Positions 47,283-57,400 are shown, counted from the first letter of the stretch. The stretch is 64,000 nucleotides of DNA from Symsagittifera roscoffensis (GCF_963678635.1 NC_087063.1:7906386-7970385); one strand, 5' to 3'. Notes: generated by a model from the letters alone, not told the origin. Program-made: numbers and translations.

Positions 47283-47855
47283 TTATTTTTTAAAAACTTC
47301 AAGAACTTTTTTCGCTCGCTTAAGTTTGTGTTCGTCCCTGAGTTGTAATTGTAACAGGATACGTTCAGTGGATAATGCTTCACTTAGCTCAGTATTTTTT
47401 TCCATCTGGTTTCCTTCATCATCATCATCATCTTCAGTGAGAAGGAGAGCTTGTTTTTGCGGATTGTTTTCTGCCTTGGCAACGATAGGTGGTTCAGGGG
47501 TTTGGGGTATGACTGTCGTATCAATAGCTGATGTTGTTGCTGTTGTTCTTGCTGATGCATTTAGTGGTCTCAAACGGTTCCAATATGATAGTGGCGGTTT
47601 CTTATGTTTGATAGAATTTTCAAGCAAAATATGTGCTGCATGTGGTTGATCTCTCATATACATATGCTTCGAAATTAAAACAAATTCTTCTGCTCCCATT
47701 TCTATGCTGTCAAATACTTGAAGCAAAAATAAAGTACATGTCTGATTAGATAAAATCCTTGTTTGCTCAGTATAATAGCTCAATTTTTTCAGGACTTGTT
47801 TTTGAATTGATATGAATTTTGTAAGCTCTTTCGAATTTATTGAGGTGTGGGACAC
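47283..47855 (-). CDS. Unknown Polinton ORF, 190 codons
   Basis: Uninterrupted. Residues 1-90 are helical and Leu/Gln/Glu-rich (LTKFISIQKQVLKKLSYY, FDSIEMGAEEFVLI). The middle is Pro/Thr/Ala-rich, then an Asp run (EDDDDDEGN) and a likely coiled-coil end (LLQLQLRDEHKLKRAKKVLEVFKK). It lies between ATPase and integrase on the same strand. Its intact state among broken neighbours is notable. No function recognised. Confidence 0.6.
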   Translation of the reverse strand: MSHTSINSKELTKFISIQKQVLKKLSYYTEQTRILSNQTCTLFLLQVFDSIEMGAEEFVLISKHMYMRDQPHAAHILLENSIKHKKPPLSYWNRLRPLNASARTTATTSAIDTTVIPQTPEPPIVAKAENNPQKQALLLTEDDDDDEGNQMEKNTELSEALSTERILLQLQLRDEHKLKRAKKVLEVFKK

Positions 47856-47935
47856 TCACAGGCACAATACCGTTGACTACATTGAGCAATCATTCACAAA
47901 CAACTGATATTATTTGACTACTTGATGTTTTTTTT

Positions 47936-48930
47936 CTAATGAAGCCTCGTAGTTGAGGTGGGTTCAACTGTACCATGGGCTGCAGAATAAATATTTTTTT
48001 CGCGTTCGTTTGTGATGGGTGTCACTTCTGCTTTATCCAAAGGTAAATAGAAAATTGACGGACCAGGTGGTATTATGTTTGAACAGTATCTGAGACAGTC
48101 TGATGTTCGGGGATCTAAATCTATTAATAGATGTCTGGAGCTGTCCTTTGTAGCCAGTTCATACGGTTGTCGTAAGAATTTAGGTGCATTAAGTTGCCTT
48201 CCGAGGTGATCGAGTTGCTGAAAATCACGAGGTGATTTGAATAAAATGATGTGAGATGTGTTCAAATCAATAGTTCGTGACCATCGGCTTTGTTGGAATG
48301 AATTATGTTTAACATAATTAACATCTAAGCCCCTGTGTCGTCCTGCTGTTGCTAGTTTAAAGAATTCTTTATCATTGTATATTTCTTCGCATGAGTCATC
48401 AAACACTAAAAGAATGTTTTCAATGTTTCTCGAATGATCGAATCCGTCAAACATTACAAATTCAATATGAATTCTGCAAGAGTTTAACTCATCCATAACT
48501 ACAGGTTGAATATCTTTTTAAAAAATAACACTCTTTCAAATTTGGGATAAAATATTCTTACTGTCAATAGATTGACAATCAACTCTGTTCTTCCGGATTC
48601 TGACGGTCCTACAACTACCATAAACAGTCTTGTCGACGTATCAATATTTTTATTCATATCCTTGAGTTTGGTAGCACGTACCCAACAAAACCAGACAATA
48701 TTGAAAACCAAACTGACGTTTCTTCACACCTTATTTGCGTCCAAGAAAGTTTATAGATACATAAAGTAAGCAAATTGAAAATTAAAATCATTTGAGACAT
48801 AAAAACTACTTCTGATCTGGGGACCGTAGCATCATTACAAAACTTTCAAGTTTTTTATCAGTGTTTGTTTGATCATAAGCAAAATCGGTAACTATAGTCG
48901 CATCAGGCTCTTCAATTGCTAATTCAGACA
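47936..48930 (-). pseudogene. Packaging ATPase (A32/FtsK-like) of Polinton, copy A
   Basis: An upstream piece, about 48,930-48,800, begins MSELAIEEPDATIV. 48711-48499 has Walker A VVGPSESGRT, with Arg where Lys is expected. A 2-base deletion near 48,515 shifts the frame; 48496-47936 has Walker B ILLVFDDS, then ATAGRHRGLDV (sensor-like) and HIILFKSPRDFQQL. Viral relatives pump DNA into the capsid. The part between about 48,712 and 48,800 has stops and could be an intron or decay. Confidence 0.8.
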
Positions 48931-49042
48931 TTCAGCTGTTCATTTTAATTTTCTCTCTATCTGGTTTTCTCTAACTCTCTATCTATAACACTCGTTCCTT
49001 AATGAGAAAAAAAAATTGTGTTTTTGTCATAAAATATCTTAT

Positions 49043-49357
49043 CTATACTTCTGAACAATAAAAAACCTCGTATCGAGTATGAATTTGAAAGTCATTAATT
49101 TTGTTATTGTCATTGCCATGAATTTCCACAACATAATTGGCTGGCACATATTCAGTTTTTGCATGAAATACAACTTTCTTCACAGAGTTCTCTTTTACTA
49201 GTTTCTGAACCTCCTCAGGTAGGCCACTGCTGTGAAGATCCATTTGAAATCCGGGTTGACGTTTCGGCACTAAGACTAGCCTGTGAAGACATACACCTCC
49301 TTTGTTGGCTAACATTTTGACAATACTTGTGTGGTTGAAAATCGATGAACTGGTCAA
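49043..49357 (-). CDS. Unknown Polinton ORF, 104 codons, copy A
   Basis: Open from MTSSSIFNHTSIV to VFYCSEV. It has a compact mixed composition (LVLVPKRQPGFQMDL, VKKVVFHAKTEYVPANYVV), possibly a beta-rich small domain. Near-identical copy at 50420. Lies between ATPase and exonuclease-like gene. Function unknown. Confidence 0.55.
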   Translation of the reverse strand: MTSSSIFNHTSIVKMLANKGGVCLHRLVLVPKRQPGFQMDLHSSGLPEEVQKLVKENSVKKVVFHAKTEYVPANYVVEIHGNDNNKINDFQIHTRYEVFYCSEV

Positions 49358-49382
49358 TCACTGGGAAAATTTCTTAAAATAG

Positions 49383-49850
49383 TCAATTTGTCCCCTGATA
49401 AGAGTAATTTGTTCTTTCCGCTGCATAACTTGACCTCGGCAATTGATTTGTTTTGTTCTGGTCAAAGTTATTTATTTTGATATCACTCTCTGGTGTCATC
49501 CAAGCCAAGAACACTAAATTTGGCGATATGTACGTCTGCGCTTCAGCTAGTCTTTTGTTGTTGCTCATTTGTCAGCCAACCAAAAAAGACATTGGTTTTT
49601 TCAGGGCACAGTGATTCCTGGAGTTGTAATTAGGTAAATGTCTATGGCAAGATTGTTAATTCTATAAATGTACGTTTTCAATTCTCGGGCAACCCAATTC
49701 ATCAAGATTCACAACTTCTCGATCCAAGTACTTTAAAAGGAGTTCAGCTTTCTCTTTTCCTTTGGCGTAAAATACAGCGTTAGGATTTCTCAAGACAAAA
49801 CTTTGAATAATTTGATTTAGGTTTAAATGTAAATAATCTCCGCTTTTCAC
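49383..49850 (-). pseudogene. Exonuclease-like DxE gene, C-terminal half (copy A)
   Basis: 49850-49662 (DYLHLNLNQ, KGKEKAELLLKYLDREVVN) and 49568-49383 (SPNLVFLAWMTPESDI), in different frames. It is cut at 49850 by the duplication breakpoint, which fuses it to the ATPase of copy B. Confidence 0.55.
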
Positions 49851-50306
49851 AAGCGTTTAACTTATCCATAACTACAGGTTGATTATCTTTGTAAAAAAAT
49901 AACACTCTTTCAAATTCGGGATAAAATATTCTTTCTGTCAATAGCTTGAAAATCAACTCTGTTCTTCCGGATTCTGACGGTCCTACAACTACCATAAACA
50001 GTCTTGTCGACGTATCAATATTTTCATTCATATCCTTGGGTTTGGTAGCACGTACCCGACAAAACCAGACAATATTGAAAACCAAACTGACGTTTCTTCA
50101 CACCTTATTTGCGTCCAAGGAAGTTTATAGATACATAAAGTAAGTAAATTGAAAATTAAAATCATTTGAGACATAAAAATTACTTCTGATCTGGGGACCG
50201 TAACATCATTACAAAACTTCCAAGTTTTTTTTTCAGTGTTTGTTAGATCATAAGCAAAATCGGTAACTATAGTCGCATCAGGCTCATCAATCGCTAATTC
50301 AGACAT
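49780..50306 (-). pseudogene. Packaging ATPase N-terminal part, copy B
   Basis: 50306 starts MSELAIDEPDATIV. 50085-49780 carries the same VVGPSESGRT Walker A with Arg and has no deletion where copy A has one. It is truncated after about YKDNQPVVMDK by the duplication junction, so Walker B is absent. Confidence 0.75.
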
Positions 50307-50419
50307 TCAGCTGTTCAATTTAATTTTCTCTCTATCTGGTTCTCTCTAACTCTCTATCTTTGAAACTCGTTCCTTAATGAGAAAGAAAAATTGTGTTTTT
50401 GTCATAAAATATCTATTAT

Positions 50420-50734
50420 CTATACTTCTGAACAATAAAAAACCTCGTATCGAGTATGAATTTGAAAGTCATTAATTTTGTTATTGTCATTGCCATGAGT
50501 TTCCACAACATAATTGGCTGGCACATATTCAGTTTTTGCAAGGAATACAACTTTCTTCACAGAGTTCTCTTTTACTAGTTTCTGAACTTCCTCAGGTAGG
50601 CCACTGCTGTGAAGATCCATTTGAATTCCGGCTTGACGTTTGGGCACTAAGACTAGCCTGTGAAGACATACTCTTCGTTTGTTGGCTAACATTTTGACAA
50701 TACTTGTGTGGTTGAAAATCGTTGAATTGGTCAA
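50420..50734 (-). CDS. Unknown Polinton ORF, 104 codons, copy B
   Basis: Same length as 49043-49357 with only a handful of residue changes (for example FHAK to FLAK, EIHG to ETHG). Full openness in both copies may simply reflect recent duplication. Confidence 0.55.
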   Translation of the reverse strand: MTNSTIFNHTSIVKMLANKRRVCLHRLVLVPKRQAGIQMDLHSSGLPEEVQKLVKENSVKKVVFLAKTEYVPANYVVETHGNDNNKINDFQIHTRYEVFYCSEV

Positions 50735-50760
50735 TCAGTGGGAAAAATTTCTTAAAATAG

Positions 50761-51565
50761 TCAATTTGTCCCCTGATAAGAGTAATTTGTTCTTTCCGCC
50801 GCATAACTTGACCTCGGCAATTGATTTGTTCTGTTCTGGTCAAAGTTATTTATTTTGATATCACTCTCTGGTGTCATCCAAGCCAAGAACACTAAATTTG
50901 GCGATATGTACGTCTGCGCTTCAGCTAGTCTTTCGTTGTTGCTCATTTGTCAGCCAACCAAAAAAGACCTTGGTTTTTTCAGGGCACAGTGATTCGTGGA
51001 GTTATAATTACGTAAATGTCTATTGCAAGATTGTTAATTCTATAAAAGTAAGTTTTCAATTCTCGGGCAACCCAATTCATCAAGATTCACAACTTCTCGA
51101 TCCAAGTACTTTGCAAGGCGTTCAGCCTTTTCTTTTCCTTTGGCGTAAAATACAGCGTTAGGATTTCTCAAGACAAAACTTTGAATAATTTGATTTAGGT
51201 TTAAATATAAGTAATCTCCGCTTTCCCAGTGAATTCCGTGCAAGTAATGTGTTAACCATTTGTACGCTTTTTGTTCAGCTTTGGGTAGTGAGTTGAAAGG
51301 GACTGGAGGTAGAAAAATAAGAGAGTGTCGCTAAATCTTTTAAAAATTTGTCCAAGGAAGTGTCGTCTATGCCAATAAGACCTCCATATGGTCTAAGTTT
51401 AATAGCTACGTCATAATTTAAATCATTTTCACTGGAAAAGAAAAACAGAGAACAAGCAGCCAGAAAGAAATTTCGACGGTCAGAATTTTTCGGATAGGTT
51501 TTTTTCACAGTCAATTAAATCTCATGAATGATTTCCAAGTCTGTGAACGTTTTTCCAATTTCATT
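50761..51565 (-). pseudogene. Exonuclease-like DxE gene, copy B
   Basis: Start near 51,565 (MKLEKRS), then a shift to 51514-51275 (KKTYPKNSDRRNFFLAACS, ENDLNYDVAIK). A deletion removes about 30 codons including the DxE segment seen at 41,330. 51243-51040 has HGIHWESGDYLYLNLNQ and KYLDREVVNLDELGC. 50946-50761 is the C-terminal end. Confidence 0.55.
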
Positions 51566-51769
51566 TTGTTTGTTTTTTTTTCAACACTCTTTGAACCTGC
51601 TGAGTTTCAAAACAGTGGAAATAAATATAACCTGTTAGATACCAATTGCTGATATCTACAACTCGCTGATATTCATTTAATTAGACTATCAGCCTTTTTC
51701 ATATATTGTTATCATTTTTGTAAACAAAAACCTAAATTTTTAATCAGCGCTTTTTTTTCTTTCAATCAG

Positions 51770-51965
51770 CTTAGTGTCAAAGTCGAACAGGAAGTCAAAT
51801 AAATTTTCAGAAGTAGCATTCGACAAATCAATCGTTTTTACAAGTTTTTGTTTCCAAATCAAACTCAACATTTCTAAACTGGTTGAAGATAACACGCAGC
51901 TAAAAGTACAATTTATTTTGTCTGTGTTTTCGTGATAAGCGTATTTTAAACTCGGGGAAAAATTA
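51770..51965 (-). pseudogene. Relic of the unknown gene seen at 41713
   Basis: Reads TIDLSNATSENLFDFLFDFD, matching residues about 95-125 of the 41713 protein. It stands immediately before the first satellite unit. Confidence 0.5.
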
Positions 51966-52068
51966 GGAAAAACTTAGCACAATTATCATCTTCCGAAACC
52001 TGCTGTTCCAAAGTTTTTATTTGATGAACAATTTCATGTGATTTCAAATGTTAATTTGCTTGTTTTAG

Positions 52069-52395
52069 ATGCCATCACACCTAGAGTTTGTGAAAATCCC
52101 TTTTCGGAGGGTTAACCCTCATAAACTTCCCAGTTGAGGAAATACATGTTCGGTTCAAGGCTGGGCCCGATCCTGAGGTCCTAGTGGTGAAGGAGCTTTG
52201 GATCAAACCGCGCCAGTGGGCCAAGGGGAAACCCCTTCCCCGGACTTTCGTCCCTGGGTCGCCCGAGTGGGAACTCTTCTCTGAGCAACTCAGGGACGTG
52301 GTCGCCCTCGGGGTTGGATTGCGTACAGGGCTTCCGATCTGCTGGGGCTGATGGACAGCCCAGCAGTCTTTGTTAATTCTCACCTCTTCTTATAA
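52069..52395 (+). pseudogene. Satellite ORF, unit 1 (frameshifted)
   Basis: An extra T near 52,104 and a missing G near 52,313 break the frame. The hairpin is damaged too (TATAACGAAG). Confidence 0.7.
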
Positions 52396-52523
52396 CGAAG
52401 AGGTTTTTTTTACCAAATTATATTTTTTAGTCCCCTTCCTCAACATCCCCCTTTCTTTTTTTTAAATTTGTTTATTATTATAATTATCAATCCTTTCGAC
52501 AACATCAATTTTCGGTTTAACAA

Positions 52524-52697
52524 CTTTAGATGCCCTTTTCCTCACATAAAGTTTTGAATGAACCCTTGAACTCTGTGCCTTTTATCTACCCAGACTTTTA
52601 TTTGTTGTTTTGTTTTAATCATTTGTTTGAATGCTTCCGCAGTTGAGGTGGCATACTTTGACTTCAATGGTTGTACACGTAGAAAGCGACATTATCA
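52524..52697 (-). pseudogene. int: Integrase-derived segment of the satellite unit (first occurrence)
   Basis: Aligned with 46308-46480. On the minus strand it holds the VWVDK second-Asp region and the same extra A that shifts the frame of the Polinton integrase. It lacks the 14-bp local duplication of the 46.3-kb locus, so it left before that event or from a sister copy. It recurs in each later unit. Confidence 0.8.
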
Positions 52698-52777
52698 CCT
52701 TCCGAAACCTGATGTTCCAAAGGTTTTATTTGATGAACAATTTCATCTGATTCAAAATGTTAATTTGCTTGTTTTAG

Positions 52778-53104
52778 ATGCCATCATACCTAGAGTTTGT
52801 GAAAATCCCTTTCGGAGGGTTAACCCTCATAAACATCCCAGTTGAGGAAATACATGTTCGGTTCAAGGCTGGGTCCGATCCTGAGGTCCTAGTGGTGAAG
52901 GAGCTTTGGATCAAACCGCGCCAGTGGGCCAAGGGGAAACCCCTTTCCCGGACTTTCGTCCCTGGGTCGCCCGAGTGGCAACTCCTCTCGGAGCAACTCA
53001 GGGATGTGGTCGCCCTCGGGGGTTGGATTGCGAACAGGGCTTCCGATCTGCTGGGGCTGATGGACAGCCCAGCAGTCTCCATTTATTCTCACCTCTTCTT
53101 ATAA
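52778..53104 (+). CDS. Satellite ORF, unit 2 (type example)
   Basis: 108 codons after TTTTAG|ATG. The protein MPSYLEFVKIPFGG... has a beta-like start, a Lys/Arg/Pro middle (KPRQWAKGKP) and a helical end (EWQLLSEQLRDVVAL, LLGLMDSPAV). No membrane segment and no recognised domain. The opposite strand is also open for 102 codons (52774-53082), as GC-rich DNA often is, and the cassette is full of inverted repeats, so coding status is uncertain. The microsynteny noted at 42218 favours the plus strand. Confidence 0.45.
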   Translation: MPSYLEFVKIPFGGLTLINIPVEEIHVRFKAGSDPEVLVVKELWIKPRQWAKGKPLSRTFVPGSPEWQLLSEQLRDVVALGGWIANRASDLLGLMDSPAVSIYSHLFL

Positions 53105-53121
53105 AGAAGAGGTTTTTTTTA
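53084..53121 (+). terminator. Hairpin plus T-tract at the ORF end (unit 2; repeated in other units)
   Basis: ACCTCTTCTT, ATA, AAGAAGAGGT (53091-53113), a perfect 10-bp stem, then eight T. It looks like an intrinsic or Pol III-type terminator. In a eukaryotic satellite its role is unknown. It overlaps the last codons and stop. Confidence 0.5.
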
Positions 53122-53492
53122 CCAAATTATATATTTTTAGTCCCCTTCCTCAGCATCCCCCTTTCTTATTTTCTTTATTTTGTTTATTATTATAATTATC
53201 AATCCTTTCGACAACATTAATTTTCGGTTTAACAACAACTTTAGATGCCCTTTTCCTCACATAAAGTTTTGAATGAACCCTTGAACTCTGTGCCTTTTAT
53301 CTACCCAGACTTTTATTTGTTGTTTTGTTTTAATCATTTGTTTGAATGCTTCCGCAGTTGAGGTGGCATACTTTGACTTCAATGGTTGTACACGTAGAAA
53401 GCGACATTATCACCTTCCGAAACCTGATGTTCCAAAGGTTTTATTTGATGAACAATTTCATCTGATTCAAAATGTTAATTTGCTTGTTTTAG

Positions 53493-53819
53493 ATGCCATC
53501 ATACCTAGAGTTTGTGAAAATCCCTTTCGGAGGGTTAACCCTCATAAACATCCCAGTTGAGGAAATACATGTTCGGTTCAAGGCTGGGTCCGATCCTGAG
53601 GTCCTAGTGGTGAAGGAGCTTTGGATCAAACCGCGCCAGTGGGCCAAGGGGAAACCCCTTTCCCGGACTTTCGTCCCTGGGTCGCCCGAGTGGCAACTCC
53701 TCTCGGAGCAACTCAGGGATGTGGTCGCCCTCGGGGGTTGGATTGCGAACAGGGCTTCCGATCTGCTGGGGCTGATGGACAGCCCAGCAGTCTCCATTTA
53801 TTCTCACCTCTTCTTATAA
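53493..53819 (+). CDS. Satellite ORF, unit 3
   Basis: Protein identical to unit 2; the two units are a very recent duplication. Confidence 0.45.
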   Translation: MPSYLEFVKIPFGGLTLINIPVEEIHVRFKAGSDPEVLVVKELWIKPRQWAKGKPLSRTFVPGSPEWQLLSEQLRDVVALGGWIANRASDLLGLMDSPAVSIYSHLFL

Positions 53820-54208
53820 AGAAGAGGTTTTTTTTTACCAAATTATATATTTTTAGTCCCCTTCCTCAGCATCCCCCTTTCTTATTTTCTTTATTTTGTT
53901 TATTATTATAATTATCAATCCTTTCGACAACATTAATTTTCGGTTTAACAACAACTTTAGATGCCCTTTTCCTCACATAAAGTTTTGAATGAACCCTTGA
54001 ACTCTGTGCCTTTTATCTACCCAGACTTTTATTTGCTGTTTTGTTTTTTTCATTTGTTTGAATGCTTCCGCAGTTGAGGTGGCATACTTTGACTTCAATG
54101 GTTGTACACGTAAAAAGCGACATTATCACCTTCTGAAACCTGATGTTCCAAAGGTTTTATTTGATGAACAATTTCATTTGATTCAAAATGTTAATTTGCT
54201 TGTTTTAG

Positions 54209-54534
54209 ATGCCATCATACCTAGAGTTTGTGAAAATCCCTTTCGGAGGGTTAACCCTCATAAACATCCCAGTTGAGGAAACACATGTTCGGTTTAAGGC
54301 TGGGCCCGATCCTGAGGTCCTAGTGGTGAAGGAGCTTTGGATCAAACCGCGCCAGTGGGCCAAGGGGAAACCCCTTCCCCGGATTTCGTCCCTGGGTCGC
54401 CCGAGTGGGAACTCCTCTCTGAGCAACTCAGGGACGCGGTCGCCCTCGGGGGTTGGATTGCGTACAGGGCTTCTGATCTGCTGGGGCTGATGGACAGCCC
54501 AGCAGTCTCCATTTATTCTCACCTCTTCTTATAA
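54209..54534 (+). pseudogene. Satellite ORF, unit 4 (frameshifted)
   Basis: One base missing near 54,382; the original frame resumes in the piece 54337-54534. Confidence 0.6.
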
Positions 54535-54924
54535 AGAAGAGGTTATTTTTTACCAAATTAATTTTTTTTAGTCCCCTTCCTCAACATCCCCCTTTCTTAT
54601 TTTCTTTATTTTGTTTATTATTATAATTATCAATCCTTTCGACAACATCAATTTTTGGTTTAACAACAACTTTAGATGCCCTTTTCCTCATATAAAGTTT
54701 TGAATGAACCCTTGAACTCTGTGCCTTTTATCTACCCAGACTTTTATTTGCTGTTTTGTTTTTATCAATTGTTTGAATGCTTCCGCAGTTGAGGTGGCAT
54801 ACTTTGACTTCAATGGTTGTACACGTAGAAGGCGACATTATCACCTTCCGAAACCTGATGTTCCAAAAGTTTTTATTTGATGAACAATTTCATGTGATTT
54901 AAAATGTTAATTTGCTTGTTTTAG

Positions 54925-55251
54925 ATGCCATCATACCTAGAGTTTGTGAAAATCCCTTTCGGAGGGTTAACCCTCATAAACATCCCAGTTGAGGAAACAC
55001 ATGTTCGGTTTAAGGCTGAGCCCGATCTTGAGGTTCTAGGGGTGAAGGAGCTTTGGATCAAACCGCGCCAGTGGGCCAAGAGGAAACCCCTTCCCCGGAC
55101 TTTCGTCCCTGGGTCGCCCGAGTGGGAACTCCTCTCTGAGCAACTCAGGGACGTGGTCGCCCTCGGGGGTTGGATTGCGTACAGGTCTTCCGATCTGCTG
55201 GGGCTGATGGACAGCCCAGCAGTCTCCATTTATTCTCACCTCTTCTTATAA
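54925..55251 (+). CDS. Satellite ORF, unit 5
   Basis: Variant AEPDLEVLGVKE with AKRKP; nearly the same as unit 7. Right hairpin arm has a mismatch (AAGAAGATGT). Confidence 0.45.
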   Translation: MPSYLEFVKIPFGGLTLINIPVEETHVRFKAEPDLEVLGVKELWIKPRQWAKRKPLPRTFVPGSPEWELLSEQLRDVVALGGWIAYRSSDLLGLMDSPAVSIYSHLFL

Positions 55252-55640
55252 AGAAGATGTTTTTTTTACCAAATTATATTTTTTTAGTCCCCTTCATCAA
55301 CATCCCCCTTTCTTATTTTCTTTATTTTGTTTATTATTATAATTATCAATCCTTTCGACAACATCAATTGTCGGTTTAACAACAACTTTAGATGCCCTTT
55401 TCCTCATATAAAGTTTTCAATGAACCCTTGAACTCTGTGCCTTTTATCTACCCAGACTTTTATTTGCTGTTTTGTTTTTATCATTTGTTTGAATTCTTCC
55501 GCAGTTGAGGTGGCATACTTTGACTTCAATGGTTGTACACGTAGAAAGCGACATTATCACCTTCCGAAACCTGCTGTTCCAAAAGTTTTTATTTGATGAA
55601 CAATTTCATGTGATTTAAAATGTTAATTTGCTTGTTTCAG

Positions 55641-55967
55641 ATGCCATCATACCTAGAGTTTGTGAAAATCCCTTTCGGAGGGTTAACCCTCATAAACATC
55701 CCAGTTGAGGAAACACATGTTCGGTTTAAGGCTGGGCCCGATCCTGAGTTCCTAGTGGTGAAGGAGCTTTGGATCAAACTGCGCCAGTGGGCCAAGGGGA
55801 AACCCCTTCCCCGGACTTTCGTCCCTGGGTCGCCCGAGTGGGAACTCCTCTCTGAGCAACTCAGGGACGTGGTCGCCCTCGGGGGTTGGATTGCGTACAG
55901 GACTTCCGATCTGCTGGGGCTGATGGACAGCCCAGCAGTCTCCATTTATTCTCACCTCATCTTATAA
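55641..55967 (+). CDS. Satellite ORF, unit 6
   Basis: Upstream TTTTAG is TTTCAG, removing an in-frame stop and allowing a start 7 codons earlier (55620). Variant KLRQ; hairpin left arm ACCTCATCTT. Confidence 0.45.
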   Translation: MPSYLEFVKIPFGGLTLINIPVEETHVRFKAGPDPEFLVVKELWIKLRQWAKGKPLPRTFVPGSPEWELLSEQLRDVVALGGWIAYRTSDLLGLMDSPAVSIYSHLIL

Positions 55968-56358
55968 AGAAGAGGTTTTTTTTTACCAAATTATATATTT
56001 TTTAGTCCCCTTCCTCAACATCCCCCTTTCTTATTTTCTTTATTTTGTTTATTATTATAATTATCAATCCTTTCGACAACATCAGTTTTCGGTTTAACAA
56101 CAACTTTAGATGCCCTTTTCCTCACATAAAGTTTTGAATGAACCCTTGAACTCTGTGCCTTTTATCTACCCAGACTTTTATTTGCTGTTTTGTTTTTATC
56201 AATTGTTTGAATGCTTCCGCAGTTGAGGTGGCATACTTTGACTTCAATTGTTGTACACGTAGAAGGCGACATTATCACCTTCCGAAACCTGATGTTCCAA
56301 AAGTTTTTATTTGATGAACAATTTCATGTGATTTAAAATGTTAATTTGCTTGTTTTAG

Positions 56359-56685
56359 ATGCCATCATACCTAGAGTTTGTGAAAATCCCTTTCGGAGGG
56401 TTAACCCTCATAAACATCCCAGTTGAGGAAACACATGTTCGGTTTAAGGCTGAGCCCGATCTTGAGGTTCTAGGGGTGAAGGAGCTTTGGATCAAACCGC
56501 GCCAGTGGGCCAAGAGGAAACCCATTCCCCGGACTTTCGTCCCTGGGTCGCCCGAGTGGGAACTCCTCTCTGAGCAACTCAGGGACGTGGTCGCCCTCGG
56601 GGGTTGGATTGCGTACAGGTCTTCCGATCTGCTGGGGCTGATGGACAGCCCAGCAGTCTCCATTTATTCTCACCTCTTCTTATAA
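56359..56685 (+). CDS. Satellite ORF, unit 7
   Basis: As unit 5 but KPIP; 1,434 bp from it. Confidence 0.45.
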   Translation: MPSYLEFVKIPFGGLTLINIPVEETHVRFKAEPDLEVLGVKELWIKPRQWAKRKPIPRTFVPGSPEWELLSEQLRDVVALGGWIAYRSSDLLGLMDSPAVSIYSHLFL

Positions 56686-57073
56686 AGAAGAGGTTTTTTT
56701 TACCAAATTATATTTTTTAGTCCCCTTCATCAACATCCCCCTTTCTTATTTTCTTTATTTTGTTTATTATTATAATTATCAATCCTTTCGACAACATCAA
56801 TTGTCGGTTTAACAACAACTTTAGATGCCCTTTTCCTCATATAAAGTTTTCAATGAACCCTTGAACTCTGTGCCTTTTATCTACCCAGACTTTTATTTGC
56901 TGTTTTGTTTTTATCATTTGTTTGAATTCTTCCGCAGTTGAGGTGGCATACTTTGACTTCAATGGTTGTACACGTAGAAAACGACATTATCACCTTCCGA
57001 AACCTGCTGTTCCAAAAGTTTTTATTTGATGAACAATTTCATGTGATTTAAAATGTTAATTTGCTTGTTTCAG

Positions 57074-57400
57074 ATGCCATCATACCTAGAGTTTGTGAAA
57101 ATCCCTTTCGGAGGGTTAACCCTCATAAACATCCCAGTTGAGGAAACACATGTTCGGTTTAAGGCTGGGCCCGATCCTGAGGTCCTAGTGGTGAAGGAGC
57201 TTTGGATCAAACTGCGCCAGTGGGCCAAGGGGAAACCCCTTCCCCGGACTTTCGTCCCTGGGTCGCCCGAGTGGGAACTCCTCTCTGAGCAACTCAGGGA
57301 CGTGGTCGCCCTCGGGGGTTGGATTGCGTACAGGGCTTCCGATCTGCTGGGGCTGATGGACAGCCCAGCAGTCTCCATTTATTCTCACCTCATCTTATAA
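57074..57400 (+). CDS. Satellite ORF, unit 8
   Basis: As unit 6 (TTTCAG, KLRQ, ACCTCATCTT); optional start at 57053. Confidence 0.45.
   Translation: MPSYLEFVKIPFGGLTLINIPVEETHVRFKAGPDPEVLVVKELWIKLRQWAKGKPLPRTFVPGSPEWELLSEQLRDVVALGGWIAYRASDLLGLMDSPAVSIYSHLIL

Larger units (their letters stand above)
48476..51230. repeat. Segmental tandem duplication of about 1.38 kb
   Basis: Copy A about 48,476-49,848, copy B about 49,853-51,228 (offset 1,374-1,378). Each holds the ATPase N-terminal part, the 104-codon unknown ORF and the exonuclease-like C-terminal half. Copies differ by scattered substitutions and small indels. Confidence 0.85.

Noticed and set aside
52815..52828. GGGTTAACCCT considered as telomere-type sequence in each satellite unit
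   Set aside because: It is a single palindrome per unit, not a tandem telomeric motif, and it sits inside the ORF.
53048..53075. CTGATGG next to a strong hairpin, considered as a hammerhead ribozyme core
   Set aside because: The conserved CUGANGA and GAAA elements are not both present in a workable arrangement.
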